DNA from: Blastomussa wellsi
Taxonomy: Eukaryota; Cnidaria; Anthozoa; Scleractinia; Plerogyridae
DNA: 64,000 bases
NCBI GenBank assembly: GCA_947652115.1
Contig: OX393567.1
Span: 17,810,656-17,874,655, forward strand
Direction: 5' to 3'
The position numbers were made by a program, and so were the translations under genes. Of this stretch, positions 24,901-39,900 are shown in pieces. Below the pieces are notes generated by a model, which saw only the letters and a list, made by a program, of their open reading frames with translations, was not told the origin of the DNA and did no database searches. The first letter of the stretch is position 1; each line of letters opens with the position of its first letter.

Positions 24901-27900
24901 ATACGTCTAACACTCGATAGTAAGTGCCTCTGTTTAGTATTGTAGCCAACTTTATCGGAAGTGCATCACTACGTTGTGCTATAGAGCATTTTCACCAAGA
25001 TAACAAGATCATTTAGGAAGAAATATCTGCCCAAATTCAAACTTGGCAGAGTTCATGCCAACCGGGTTACAAAGAAAGTAATATTCACAAAATTACAAAT
25101 TAAAACAGATTTTGCTGCCAATGACATGCATGTGCAGAGATTCCAACCCCTTTTGAAGAAAAGTAGGGAGCACTTTTTCTTGCATGGAAGACACTAGGCC
25201 CTTGGGGGTCAAAGACATGTCCCCCAGGAAATTTTGCAAATTTAGGTTCTCTCAAGTGCTTTTTCCTGTATTTTGACATAATCTCTGAGTTATTCTGTTC
25301 TCGAGTTCGGAATCACTTTCAGTCTCAGAACTCAAGTCTCAGTCACTATGCTTGTCCACCATTTTGGAGCTGCTAAGTGAGTTTGCAGAGCATGCAGTGA
25401 CAGACTGGATGGGACAGAATACAAGAAGAAAGAGACTTCCAATCAAATCGGGATGGTTGGAATCTCTACATGTCTCATGTCTAGTTATCATTTTAATCTC
25501 TGAATGGGATAACTGGAAGTATCTTAAAAATGCAAAAGTATTAGATTCTGTAATATTTCAGATCATACTGAAGTAGGCTGTCTCAAATTTCAAAATGCTT
25601 TATCTCCAAAACGAAAAGACTCTACTAGTGACATTGATATCAAGAATATTCTAAAAGAACTTCCTTGCAGGATCAATACAACAATGTAGTTTCAAATTTA
25701 GAATTTTGATGTTGCATGAAAACACTATTGAAAAAGATTTCAGTTTGAACTCAACATGCAGAGTTTGTACTTTGTTTTTTAATAGTTTTTAATAGAGTTA
25801 TATTGTTCAATGTAGATATGCCTCTCTTTTTTACCTAATCACTGTTTTATTTTCCCATCTTAGGATGCAATTCGCAGTTTCTCCAATATTTTGTTGTACA
25901 TTCAGAGAACCAAAAATATGTTCCAAACCAAGTCTTACCAGTATGAACAGGTGAGAGATGCTGCAAAATGTTGCCTCTTTCCTCATGATAAAACAAAGTA
26001 ACAATTGTGTTTCTTGATTGGCTCTTCCATGCAAACAAATTAAAAGATCAAATGTACCAAACAACCTCTGGGGAGTCGGAGGACATTCAAATACCAAAGT
26101 TTTCTATGTGAAGTCCAAGGGTCGTATAAGAAACAATTTAGAAATACATGAGACAAGAAATATAAGTGATAGAAACCGACGTTTCGGTGCATCTTGTGCC
26201 ATTATCAAGGTTACATAGTTAATGATGAAAAGGGGTTTGAGAAGAGGCTGAGTTGAAAGCAAATTAAATATAAAAAAGTGCCAAGCTAATTACATAAATA
26301 CTTTAGCTTGAAGAGAATCAGACTGTACATTCAGTGTTGGTTTGAGATCTTGAATACACAATGTTTCATTAACAAGGCAGTCAAATTTGATTGCGCATGT
26401 CTTGATTACATTGAAACACGCTAAGAAATCGTTTTGAACAGCAGTGTTATGTTCTTTAGAATTGTGCTTGTAACTAGGTGACGCCATTTGACGGTGTCCC
26501 TCAACGTACGTGTGAAGGTGGCCCTTTGTGTACCCGACATAACCTGCATTGCACAGGTCACACTTGAATAAATAAACAGCACATTTCTGGGTTATGTTAG
26601 GCTAGGGCTCACGCGGGCTTAGATCTTGTTTAAGCTTGTGGCTAGTAAACACGAGTTAGATGGTCATTCGCACTATGGGCGTGGTTCAAGGTATCCAGAA
26701 ATACTGTATCTGCTGCCAGATCTGGCATCCTGACTAGAGTGTCGTCTACGTAGCAGTGGTAAAATTCTGGGAGAGGAGTGAGACCTGTGCGATGCAGGTT
26801 ATGTCGGGTAAACAAAGGGTCACAAAGGGCCACCTTCACATGGGGACACTGTCAAAAGGCGTCGTCTATTTGCAAGCATTATTCTAAAGAACATAACACT
26901 GCTATTCTTAGCACGTTTCAATGTAATCAAAAAAATGCATGAACAAATTTGACTGCCTTGTTAATGAAATGTTGTGTATTCAAGATCTCAAGCCAACACT
27001 GAATGTGCTGTCTGATTCTCTTTATGCTAAAGTATTTATGTTATTATTAGCTTGGCACCTTTTTATGCAAATTCGCTTTCAACTTAGCCTCTTAACAAAC
27101 CGCTTTTTATCATTAACTATGTAACCTTGATAATGGCGCAAGATTCACTGAAACATTGGTTTCTATCACCTATATTTTCTTGTCTCAACGTCCAAAGGGA
27201 TGTATAAATTAATATCAAAAACCACTATCTGGGGATCATTTGTGAAAACACTCTCTTGCAACCTAAGATTATTAAATGAAAGGATATCTCGCATTTCAGC
27301 TCACATTTCGGAATAAATGTGCATTTTTGTAGGAGTGGGGGCGTTTGATGCATTGCATTAGTTAAGTTGGAAACATGATTATTTTAAATGACTGTTTGAT
27401 GTTCTCTATCAGATAATGAAGAAAAATGACCAGATGTACACACTGTTGGCCATTTGTATAACATTATGTCCACAGGTAATTATAAGGAATATACCTAAAA
27501 ACTCATAAATCTTTGACTGAGAAATATAAATTAATTTTAGTGAAAACCTCTGGAACCAGGGTTCCTATAATATGGACAGCATAATATAGACACAGCTCTA
27601 CCCCATTGCTCTCCACTTTTCAGAGATTCGACTGTAATAGAAAGCATCATCGTCAGTTCCTTTAAAGAAAGCATTTGTTTTTTAAAGTACAGGAATTCAA
27701 CAAGATTTCTTATTTGTTGGAATATTCAAAAAACAGTCTGAACTGAAGTGAAGAGCTATATTGGGATCAGTACACGCTTTATCCACGATCACACAAGAGA
27801 ACACCTGAACAATGATAACTCCTCCTGCCAAAATAAAGTCAACAAAGGCATCGAAATCAAGACTATTGTACTAGAAAACGACCCTGCAAATCTACGACTG

Positions 27901-30900
27901 TTCGAAGTGTTTTACATATGAAACTACAAACCTGCCATGAACTCCCGAGAGGAATGCAGCGAATTCGTGGGCGACCTTTTATTCCAATAATTAGTTTACG
28001 TATCTAGAGACTTTTGTACTTTGTCACTCGCTCATTAGATCATACATTGGTTTTCATTCATATCTGTACCTTATTGTGTATCTCATGCAATTTACCCCCA
28101 CATTCTTTCGCTTTTCACACATCTGTATATAAGCTTTGAGCGGAATATTTTTTCTTATCCCTGATGATGCCGTAGATTGGCGAAAGCTTGGATTTTTAAA
28201 ACGATTTTAATATCAATTTTACAGTAGTGTAAGGCCTCAATCGAACCTTTTTCAGTTTCATTTAAAATGCTACTGAAGGACAACATCCAACGACTCTTGT
28301 GATTGTTTCTTTAACAATGGAATTTAATAGGCTGACACTATAGCTTGCACATGAGCAAAACCATGAAAAGCACTGGTGATTGCCCAGTTTGTTAAAGGGG
28401 ATGGCTACTGTTAGAGTTATCTTCATAGAGTTATAGCGTGGAGTTAGAGTTAAGGACTGCCAAAGTCTTGAATTCAGGATTTTGGCAGTCCTTAACTCTA
28501 ACTCTAAGCCATAATTCTACTGAAATAACTCTATTGCTAGTTGACCTCTTTGTTAATGTTTGATGTAATCCAATTCCATCCTCATAATCACTGGTCCTCA
28601 CTTCCTGATAGTTATGTTATTTGTTATTTGTTTAATACCCCATCATATAATCAAATCATTGATGTGACTCTCTGACAGTGCAAGGCTGACTCCCCCACCC
28701 CCTACCCCCTTTGGGTAAGACTGAGTGCCCTTTGGCCATCAAATGAAAGTCGGGCTTGATATGTTTCTGAGCAACTGGAAGTCAGTTTAAACAGTTTGTG
28801 GTGACAGATAACATAAAAGAGGCCACGGTAACACCTGCCATTTGCAATGTTTTTTTACACTTTGTGTTTTCCTTGTAGCGAATTGATGAAAATGTCCACT
28901 CACAACTTCGTGAGAAGTGTGGAGACAAATTGCAAAGACTGCAGCGTGGGTATGTCTTACATTTAGTTTATGATTAAATCATCTATATCGAATGAACAGA
29001 GAACAGTTTAAACATTGTGCCTTTAAAGGAGTATGTGGTCACTCGCCCCAAGACTTTTCCCCGTTTTTCCCCAACTCGTTATTTTTGTTTGTTATTTTGT
29101 GTTGGGAATGCCTCCAGTAGCAATTTGAAAAGTTTAGTTTGCCCAACAAAGGTCACAAGTCACAAGATAAACTGAACAGATTTATTCCCAGCACTTCACA
29201 CAGTTCACAATTCTCACGCTCCGAAGGAAAGTTTTTTACGCTCGATTGCGCTCACATGTTATAATCACATCTGTCAATCAAATTTCTAACTATATTCGGG
29301 CCCAGTCTCCGACACTCTCCCCCCATTATCAACAAATGTGATAATGTTGTCTACTTTTCAGGAGACTGGGCAACAACAACAACGTTAACAAAAACTTTAG
29401 AAAGTTACTAGTAAAATCCTATGTCTACACGAAAAAGGATTTACTGTCCGCTCAAAGTTCTGAATGTTCAAGTTATTCTAAGTTCTCCTCTGATTCAGCA
29501 ATTCGACGGATCCTCTCTTCTGCTTGCAAGGAGGCCAATCTTCGTGGCCGGAATACAGGCGCCTCAGCATTAAGCTCTTCTGCTTGTGCCCGAACAAATG
29601 TATCACAAGAAAGTTCCAAAGGATAAACATGCTGCACTGGTCTTTCAAGGAAGTTTTTCCCCGCTCGTAACTTGACAGCCCTCACTACTCCGTCCTTTCC
29701 TGGATACAGTTCCTGGACAATGCCGAGTGGCCACTTTCCCCTGTTTTTCTTCTCCTCAGACTTTACAATCACTACATCACCAACTGCCAAGGTACAGAGT
29801 TTGCCTTGATGCTTGAGGTTGTGCCGCTCCCTCAGGCTACGGAGGTACTCGCTTGACCATCTTCTCCATAAGGCATCCTTACACTTGCGGAGATGTTTGG
29901 CTCTTCGTCGCAAATCTGCATCATCAATGTGGTGTGGTTGCAGATCAGGTAAGATGTTGCTCTGAGGAAACATCATGAGATTAGGGGTGAGAGTCGGTAA
30001 CGCCACATCATCCTCCACGTAGCAAAGGGGCCTGTTATTCAATGTTATTTCAACGTCAAGCAGCACTTCCTCCAATTCTTCCCATGACAGGAAACCGTAC
30101 CCGATGATCTTGTTAAGGGCGTTTTTTACTAATCCAACCATCCGCTCAAATTGCCCGCCCCACCACGGGGCGCGACTGAGATTAAACTTCCACGTAATAC
30201 TATTCTCAGCAAGGAACTTGTTAAACTTCTCGTCACACATAGCTTTCCTCAACCATTGTGCTGCCCCGACAAATGTAGATCCATTATCAGAGTATATAAT
30301 CTGCGGACGTCCTTTTCTGGCAATCAGCTTCTTTAGACTCAGAATGAACTCTCTGGTTTCCAGTGAGGGGACCAAGTCCAAATACAATGCACGACACAGG
30401 GAACATGCATATAACACGATGTACGCCTTGCTTTCTTCCTTTCCACGTTTCTTGTATTTGATCGGCCCTGCATAGTCGACACCAATCACCTGGAATGGGT
30501 GTGTTCCTTGTGTCCGATCCACAGGAAGATTGCCAGGTGGAGGGTTTGCTGCTGCTACTGCTTGGAATCGTTTGCAACCTTGGCAAGCTCTTATGGTTTG
30601 CTTTGCTAGCTTTCTTAGGCGTGGGACCCAGTGGTTACTTCTTACACTTGTCATTGTTAAGCTCACTCCCCCGTGTAAGGTGCGCAGGTGCTCACGATGT
30701 ACTAACTTCTTAGTGTACAAGTGCTTGTCAGGGAGGTATAGAGGATAGAGTCCCTGTATTCTTCCACGGCACTCCAAAACTCCATCCGGGTTAGGTTGCA
30801 GGTTCAGACGCAGGCGGTCATCTTCAAACTCACAACTCTGCTGAGCTCTTTTCACCCAGAACAGGTGCTGTTTCTGTAACTCCTCAGTTGTCAAGGGACC

Positions 30901-33900
30901 TCTCAATTTCTGATCAGAGTGTCGAGAATTGTGCACAAACCGTGTAATCCATGCACAAATGTTCAGAGCTTTCCTTAGTTCAAACTTGTCGAGAACTTCA
31001 TACAGCCTGTCAGCTTTATCCACAGCAACCTTGAACAACTCTTTGGTAGCTTTCAGTTCTGCTGTACTTGCTTCAGAGGGCTGAATAACACGTTGTGGAG
31101 GCCAGCTTTCACAATCTGCCACCCAGTCTGGACCCTTCCACCAAAGCTCACTAAACTCAACATCACCGCCCCTGCTCGCAACATCAGCCGGATTTTCCTT
31201 AGTGGGAACATGCCTCCATGTAATCTCTGGATGTGCACGGATCTTCTGCACCCTATTTTCCACGAACTGCTTATACTGCCCACCACCACTTATCCAAAAG
31301 AGAGCAACTAAGCTATCCAGCCAACCATTTAGGGTTACAACAGGAAAACCCTTCAATGCGTCTCTCACGTTAACCAACACATTTGTCACCATATGCGCCG
31401 CTACTAGCTCAAGTCGGGGGATCGTTAAACCCTGTTTGGCGAGCCTGGCTTTCGCTGCTAGGAGCCGTTGAGTTGTCCCAGATTCTTGTTTAACGATTGC
31501 ATACACGGCCACACCTACACCACAGCTACTTGCATCTCCAAAGCCATGCAAATGAATTTCATGGATGGGTTCCCTGTGGTCAGCGAGAGCACGACTTACA
31601 GATATCTGTTCGGGTAGACTCTGTTCCCACCGCTGCCACTTGAGTTTCAGCCTGCCTGTCAACTCCGCATCCCATGCCAACTTTTCACAACATACAGCAC
31701 GATACAAACACTTCCCAACCAGAGTCACTGGCGAAACTAAGCCTAAGGGGTCATAGATACTTGCAAGCTTGCGAAGAACACCTCTCTTAGTTGGGGCTGC
31801 TTCCCAGTCAGGGAAAGATACAATGACCTCATCACTTTTCTTGTTCCATCCCAGTCCGAGTAGGCTTGATTCTCCTGCCTGGGGCCCTCCAAGCTGCTGT
31901 TTTGCAAAGGTCTCCTCTTCTTCTGAAGACGCAGTACCCTCTTCTAGTCTAGGCTCATTTGACTGCCACTTATGCAATGTAAAAGTTGCGTCTTCAAAGA
32001 TCTCAATGGCTTTTTCCTTCAGCTCCTTGGCTTCTTCCACTGTTGCTCCACCACTTAGCAGGTCATCCACATATAGACTTTCTCGCAGCTCAGCTATCAC
32101 AACTTCTTCACGTTCTTTCCAGGTGTCCAGGTGGCACTCAATTACACCACCAAGAAGAAAGGGAGATGGCGCTAGGCCAAATAAAGCTCTTGTGAATCGC
32201 AATGTCTCAATGTTCAATTGTTCTCCCTGCCTCCAATGAAACCGCAGAGCATCACGGTCAGCTTGTCTAATTCTTACTTGCAAAAACGCCTTCTTTAAAT
32301 CTCCTACAAGTGCCACAGGGTGCATGCGTGACCGGACAAGGACATTCCACAATTTATTTTGAAGAGGGGGGCCTTGATACAAGCAATCATTCAAGGACAC
32401 AGCATTAGGGTAGGCTCTAGCAGATGCATCATACACTGCGCGTACTTTGGTTGTTGCGGCATCTTCCCTGACAACAGGTTTATGGGGGATGTAGCACTCC
32501 ACTCCCTGAGCTGGCTGATCAGCTGTTTCCACAATCCCTTCAGCTTTCTGTTCTTCGATGATCTCGCTGTAGGCCTGTTCCAACCCGGTCCGTTTCAATT
32601 TCTGCTTCAAATTCTCCAGGCGGCGAAGACTTCCATACTCATTTGAAGGTAGAGGAGGGTGGTTGCCTTTCCATGGCAAGGCCGCTTCATACCATCCCTT
32701 TTCACTGCGCGATAACTGCTCACGAAATTCTCTGTACACTTCACCTTGGTCATGTTGCGGCGTGTCGGCAAGTCCTAACACGTCTAACTTGCATAGTTCC
32801 TCATAGTCCACTTGGCTAGTTTGGGTAAGAAGCATGTGTGTAGTATCAATCTCCTCTCCTGGAGAAAGAATAACCCATCCCAATTTGGTGCGCTCAGCCA
32901 CAGGTTCCCCTTGGTTACCAATCCTTGGTCGAGTATCAGTTTTAATGCGAGCATACACTCCAGCACCCAAGATAACATGAACTGGCAACAATGGCTTGGT
33001 ATCCGTATCATCCATTTTCACATCCTTTAAATGGGGGTAAGTGTTAGTCAACTGTTGGTATTGGGGATTTTCCAGGCTAAGGAGCTCTCCTCTATTGACC
33101 TTGGTGAGATTGACATCTAAACGGTAATCACCAGACCTTGACGAAACAGTGGTCTTAAAAACTTCCATTCTCGCTGTGGTTGAAGCCATAAGCATCTCAA
33201 CTCTCTTAGGCTTAATCTCTGTTGGCTTCTGTCCAAGCATATCCAGAAGTTTGGCTGAAGCATAACAACTAGACGAACCAGAATCCAACAATGCACGACA
33301 TTCAATACCACCAACCTTAATCACTACAACAGGGTAAACCACTTTCTCAGCATCGACAGAAGACAACACGCTGTCTGCCTTAGGTTGTTGATCAGGACAG
33401 ATGGAGGTGTGGTGCTTCCTGGAGCATAAATTGCATCTCGTCTTGCTTGCACACTCAGCAGCCCTATGTTTTGGGCAAGCACAGTTAAAACAAAGTTTGT
33501 TTTCAGCCAGAAATTTCTTCCTCTCGTCGCAACCAACAACGCGTGTACATTCCGAACTCCTGTGCGAGCTATCTTCACAGTAAACACAACCACGTGTCTT
33601 GGCGTCCTGCTGCTTTGTATGGTAATTTCGCGAGGGCGTGCGATCATGTTTGAACGACTGCGGTTCATCATAATCCACTGGATTCCGGCGAGTCCACGAC
33701 TTTAACGCGTCACACAGTTTAAGGAAATCCCAACTTTGCCAATCTTCATCGTTCCGCACCAAATCTCCACGAATTCCAAAAAGTTTATCGATCGTTAGAG
33801 CCACGTTTCCATTCACCAAACTTAGCTTCCCCATGGTCTCGAGAGATTGAACGTCGTACAGCAATCTTTCGTAAAAATGATGAATTTTCCGAGGCTGGCT

Positions 33901-36900
33901 TCCATTGATCTTCGGCAAATCCAAAATGTCCTTAACGTAGGCTTTGACTACTTCGCTGACATTTCCGTAACGCTCGATCAAAATAGCCTTCGCCTTCTCA
34001 TAGCCCTCGGCGGTAAACGGCAGCCCATCGATGCCTTTTCTGACCTTAGGATCGACAAATTCCTTGAGATAGGAAAATTTAGTGATAGCAGCCATTTCGG
34101 ACTTGTCTATTCCCTCGGTGAATTGGCCCCAAAAACGATTCCAATCAAGATTAGTTCCATTGAACTTTGTAATAGTAAGCTTCGGTAACTTCGCTGACGC
34201 AGCACTTTGTTTACCATTTTGACTTCCCGCGGCCGCTTGATCCGGCGAGTCCACGTTTTTGAGCTCTTTGGTGTATTGAAGCTTCTTCTCAAATAGCTCT
34301 TTTTCGAAAGCGAGCTGATTATTTCTAGCTTTTTCTATCTGCTCTTGATCAAAATTACTCAGAAATGAAGAAATTCCATCCATATCGAGGTCAACAGCTT
34401 CGATATCTTGATCTAATTTAGCGCCCCACGAGGTAATGGCGGAAAGTTCTTCGCCGGCAGATATTCTCAACTCTTCCACTTTCCGCTTCGCTTTCTCCAC
34501 TGAGGCAACCACTGAACACAGCGCATCCCTATGTCTTTTGATTTTGTTCTCATTCTGGCTCGCAAGAACAGCGTCAGTTTTTTCCCTGGTGATCTGAAGT
34601 TGTGTAAGTTTCGTTTCAAGATCCTTGCTCGCGGCCTCCATGCTTCGCGACGATAAACACAGTACTAGATTCACGAAGATCAACACAAGTCCCGTCGGAG
34701 GTGCCACTTTTGTTGGGAATGCCTCCAGTAGCAATTTGAAAAGTTTAGTTTGCCCAACAAAGGTCACAAGTCACAAGATAAACTGAACAGATTTATTCCC
34801 AGCACTTCACACAGTTCACAATTCTCACGCTCCGAAGGAAAGTTTTTTACGCTCGATTGCGCTCACATGTTATAATCACATCTGTCAATCAAATTTCTAA
34901 CTATATTCGGGCCCAGTCTCCGACATTTGTACATTTTTAATTGAGACTAACAGGAACGAGGAACGAGTGGCCAGGGGATCTAACAAAAGAAGTACATTCA
35001 AATCAACTGTTTTAAACTATATTTCCACAAAATGCAATCCCAACCGGCTAACAGGGACAAGTAGCTCAGGACAAGAATGGGGTGGTGCAAAAAGTGGAGG
35101 GGCAGAGACCCAGCCCTTCCCGGGGCTCAATCCTACTGCCCCCTTACTTTGCCATTTCATTCTGAAATCACTTGAGAAACATTTATCTCTCCTGTTTTAA
35201 TATACATCAAAGACAAATAGCTTGGAGGTGCATATGAACATACTGTATTTTAAAACTTTTTTTCTTTGTAGTGATATTCAGACATTTGAGGAGTCCTTCT
35301 CATATGCTTGTCCAAAGTTCATATCTCCTGTGCCTCCAAACTTTGATGCCCCGCCAGCCAACTTTAACAGGGTGAGTGAGTTTAATGTTGTTGCTAAGGG
35401 GAGAAGGGATTGCACACTGGTGAGCACACTTGCTGCTGTCAATTTGGCCAAGATTCTATTCCCAGAATCAGTGTCGTGGGTTGAGTTTAATAAATGATAA
35501 TGATAATAATAATGATAGCGATAACAATAATGATAATAATTACTTAATTGACCACTCCCCAATGGGGCTTTTCAGGACCAATGCAAACAAGCAAACAAAT
35601 ATTATTGTAAATGTACGCAACAGGGTTATGAATCCCAACTGGCAGGAGGCAGACCAGTTGGCTACCGAGAACAACACTGGCTGGAACGGGAACGGGAATA
35701 CAATCCTTGACTTACGGATTTCAAGTCCAATGCTCTAACCACTTGGCCATGATGCCTCCTGGGTTTGATGTTGTGTTCTCGTCCTTGCTCAGAGGGTTTC
35801 TCCCCAGATTCTGCAGTATTTCCCCTTCACCCCTCTCCGACTGATAGTCACAATACTGGTGTAGTGGAGAGTGAGGCTGTATCGATTGGCAGTACAAGGG
35901 TGGCAAGGAGAAGACACTACTCCAATGGTCCGGGGACCAGTATTGCGACTACAAGGGGTTCGGAGAACCACATCTCCCCATCTGGCAAGTACTGACCCTC
36001 CGGGGAAATATTGTTTCTCCCTCCACGAAAACTAACACTTCTGAATTCAAATTTGATCGGGAATCTGAGTGCCACAGCTTTGTTAGTCACAAAACTGCTG
36101 TGTTACAGTGTACCCTCATTGGGCAAAGAGGATGTTCGAGTGAATGAATGTGGAGAGGTAAAGAAGTCAAACTGATAAAATGATTAGCACATTTTTTTCA
36201 TATTACATAATAAATTGTGGTTCCATTGTAATTTTAATTTCTAAGTACTGATAATCATTTCTTCTCTCTTCAGGAACCGTTCAATCTTCAGCTTAAGGTT
36301 TTTATGAATGAAGTGTCACAGCAGTCGCGTATACCAGTCATAAGAAGGTAAGGAATTCAACTGACCCCAGGGCTGCAAATTTGATTTTTCTCGTGAAAGG
36401 ATACCTAATGTAAACTAGTATACCTAAATGGTAAAATACTGCCAAAGGGGAGGACAAAATAACTGTGCTAGTAACTTTATGAACTGTTCTATCTTGTCTG
36501 CTTGGAACAATGAAGAGATGTGAGATTCCATTCTTACAACTATACTAATTGGAAGTCACATTTGAAGCGTAAGGCACATTTACTGTCAAGCTCCCCATCT
36601 TGTACCACCCGTCTTCCATAAAAATTTTAACGATCCCCCAAGTATCAACATTCTGCAAAGGACAGTACAGAAAAAAAAAACTATAAAAATTATAAAACTA
36701 TAAAACAAGCATTTGTTGTCAGCTATTAACATTGTAAGATCAACATTTCGCTGTTGACATAACTGATGCCTCTTAACAGTAACTATCAATGTTGTAAAAC
36801 TACAAACTATGATCATGAGAGACTCGATGAAACGGAAATTTTGGCATAAATTACGGGAAAAATTATCTTGTGAAAAAGATAAAATTTCTCGAGAGTGTTT

Positions 36901-39900
36901 TCACTGGTTATTCAACAAAAGTTCGAAGATTTAGTCGAGCAACTGATGTTTTGTTCACAACGTTAGGGTTGCTTATAGTAACGTGTGATAAAATTTTCAT
37001 TTTGCATTTGAGCTGACAGACAGCGCATTGAATTTGCTCGTTTTAGGTGCGAGCAAACATGAATCGAAACTTATTAGACTTTTTGTTGTCACAAATACGA
37101 ACAATCTCAAAATTGAAAATAAAGACACCAGGAAAAAGCGCTTTTGACTTCACAACAGACAGTGCGTTGAATTTGCACGTTGTTGTTTTTCAGGCTTGTG
37201 TGCGAGCGGCCGAGAGAACTCAAAATTGCTTTTTAATCAAAACCGCTAAAAATTTATTACTTCCATTACAAATACAAAACTTGAGTTAAAGCATTATCAA
37301 AAATGTAAAATAAAGACACCAGCAAAGGTGAACACTGATCAGCGCAATGATCACATAAATTTGCATGTTGTGTGCGTGAAAGAAATTATCACAAGACAGC
37401 TTCTACAGTAAATCAAAACTCGCATCGCCAGAAGGGCCGGATTTGAAACGGTCGATCACAAGGAGTCACCCCAAAATACAAGCGATTAAACGAGGTTGTA
37501 AAAACCCAAGGTTTTACGGACAACTTTCGACAGCAGCGTTTTTGTCGTGCTTTTGTAACCTTTGCTCATGCTTTCCTCTGAATCCAAGAACCTCGTCTAC
37601 ATTTATATTTAAAAGGCATTTTTACCCAGCGAATATCTAGATAGTATTTGTTTCTTTCAGTTTTCAAAAATCCAAAACAAAATAAGTTCAAATCACCGAG
37701 TTGTTTTCAAGCATAACACATGTCTGGGATGCCGAGCCCAGAATGCACGTGTTATGTTCTTTCCCTTCAGCAATCAACCAATCGATCAAGAACGAAACGT
37801 AAAATTTGGAGTTGACCAAAGAAAGGTACATTTCATCTGATAAACGTATTTCTTAACTGCAAAAGAAACCAAAATTCAAGCTGAACGAAAAATAACCATT
37901 GGTTAGAAAGAGCCGACAAAAATAGTCCGATAACGAAGCCGATATTTGTATAACCTTCCTTGGTGTAATCGACTGCACACGCTAAGTCATCTTCTCACGC
38001 ATATACCACTGCGCATCCTAAATCTTCCATTTGCGCATAACCACAATTCCTTGCGCCTTTGATCTTACCGCCAACCAGAATTCCTTGCGTTGCGTAAAAA
38101 AAGTGAGAGCTGCCTCGCTCGTTCGCTTCATGCTCACTCGCTGCGGCAGCAATTGAATGTGATCTTTATTTAACCATGGGATCCTTATCACTAAAAAGTG
38201 GTCTTCTAACGAGCCGTGTGCATTAACCCTGATAAATATAATATCTAGAACTGAGAAGCTAAAACTTAAAAATTACGGAAAATCTTAAGTTAAGTAATTG
38301 TTAATATCAAATAGCGGAATAAAAGCTATTCAAAGTAGTGACCTGTTCAGGCTCCTCTGACAGGCTGTTCCATGTTACTGCACCCAAGTCATCATTTTGA
38401 TCGGCCAAAACAGTTCTGAGAACAGACGCTGTATTTATACAGAACTCCTTGATAAAGGGTTGTCAGCGAAAGTATTGGTCAATATTGGAGTTTCCACTGG
38501 AAGGAGTAAAAAATTGTCTGGTATATTGTCTGACTACAATTGGGATTCAATAGGAGAATAGAAATTTTGGTAAAATCTCTCTTCTAGAGTATGCAGCCTC
38601 ACTATTATTTTACTTTGTTTTCAGCTATTTAAAACTGTACACCACAATGCCCATCGTAAAGTTGGCTGCTTTTCTTGATATGGTGAGTAACAGGCCAATG
38701 ATATTCAGCATTGCACTTAGTTCCTTGAATGGTCCAGGGCATGAAGTAGTTGTATTTCCAGCTTGGTTCGCGGGCAGTGTTATAGTTAGAATGATCACTT
38801 TTGTTGTTCTATTTGACTATAGATCTTTATACTGCCATGACCTTGAATATATTCGTGGAGTTAATCTTAGCTAGACTCGATTACCAGCCGCTGTTCGGGT
38901 ACCGGAGGCCACGCTTCTCCCCGAAGGGGGAACAAAGACCGGACTCGAGAGAACGGCGGAAATCGAGCCTTGTCTTAGCCTGCCCAGGTTTACACAAAAC
39001 TGGATGACTAATTCATTCTCTCACTTACAAAGTAGCCAACATCTGAACACTCGTCAGTCTGAACTATGGCATCAAAATCTCCACATATTTACAAAGACGA
39101 TTTAAAATAGAACATTTTAAATTGTATATTTTAGTAATTGGTGGGAGGCGCAGTGGCCTAATGGTTATTGTGCCGGACTCTTGATTAGGCGGTCCAGGTT
39201 CAAGCCGTGGTCAGGACACTGCGTTGTGTTCTTGGACAAGACACTTTACTCTCATAGTGCACCTCTCCAACCTCGTTCCCAGGGTCTCTCTCCCACCGCC
39301 TCCTGGCACGGGAAGAGAGGACCCTGCAGAACGAAATTGGAAGTTAGATAATAAAATTAATAAATATTCCTGTGGTTAAGCACTTTTAAATAGGAAAAAA
39401 TATTTCGTCATTTCTTTTCCCTGTATTAAAAGAACAAAAACAAATGAACATAAAGACTGCAAAAAACAATGAAACAATGCAACCACTACAACAAATGAAA
39501 GTAACTAAAGCAATAAAACAGTAAACAGTGAGAGCTGTTGAAAGAGTTGTCTTGGAAAGCCCTGGTCCTAATATATTCATTTCTTACAAAAGCTGTCGAG
39601 ATGAGAAAATCCCGCGTGCAGCCCTTTGGGGTTCGGTGTTATTTGCTCTGAAATAATAACCGCTCCAAAATTTGAATATGAAAAAAAGGAGCAACAAACG
39701 CGCGTCCTCACTTTTCCATGGTCAGCCCAGACTACCCTGTATGTTTGTTAGTGTATGTGTGAATATATGTAGACCTTGTTTGGTTTAAAGAAAATAAACA
39801 TTTTTTAAATCCAAAAAAAAAAAAAAAAAAACAGGGAACGAGGTTGGCCACTCTGCTGCTGGGATCCCGTTTAAGCTTCGGCAGTATGGACCACTAAACA

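Larger units (their letters stand above)
29100..34925 (-). mobile_element. Full-length BEL/Pao LTR retrotransposon
   Basis: A 5.8-kb element in EIF3L intron 15, opposite in orientation to the gene. The two 215-bp LTRs are identical base for base and start and end with TG...CA. The four bases TTTG precede 29100 and follow 34925, a short target duplication (BEL elements usually make 4-6 bp). A tRNA primer site, polypurine tract and one uninterrupted gag-pol frame are all present. Identical LTRs plus an intact frame mean a very recent insertion that may still be mobile. It has probably not abolished EIF3L, since splice sites on both sides are intact. Confidence 0.97.
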
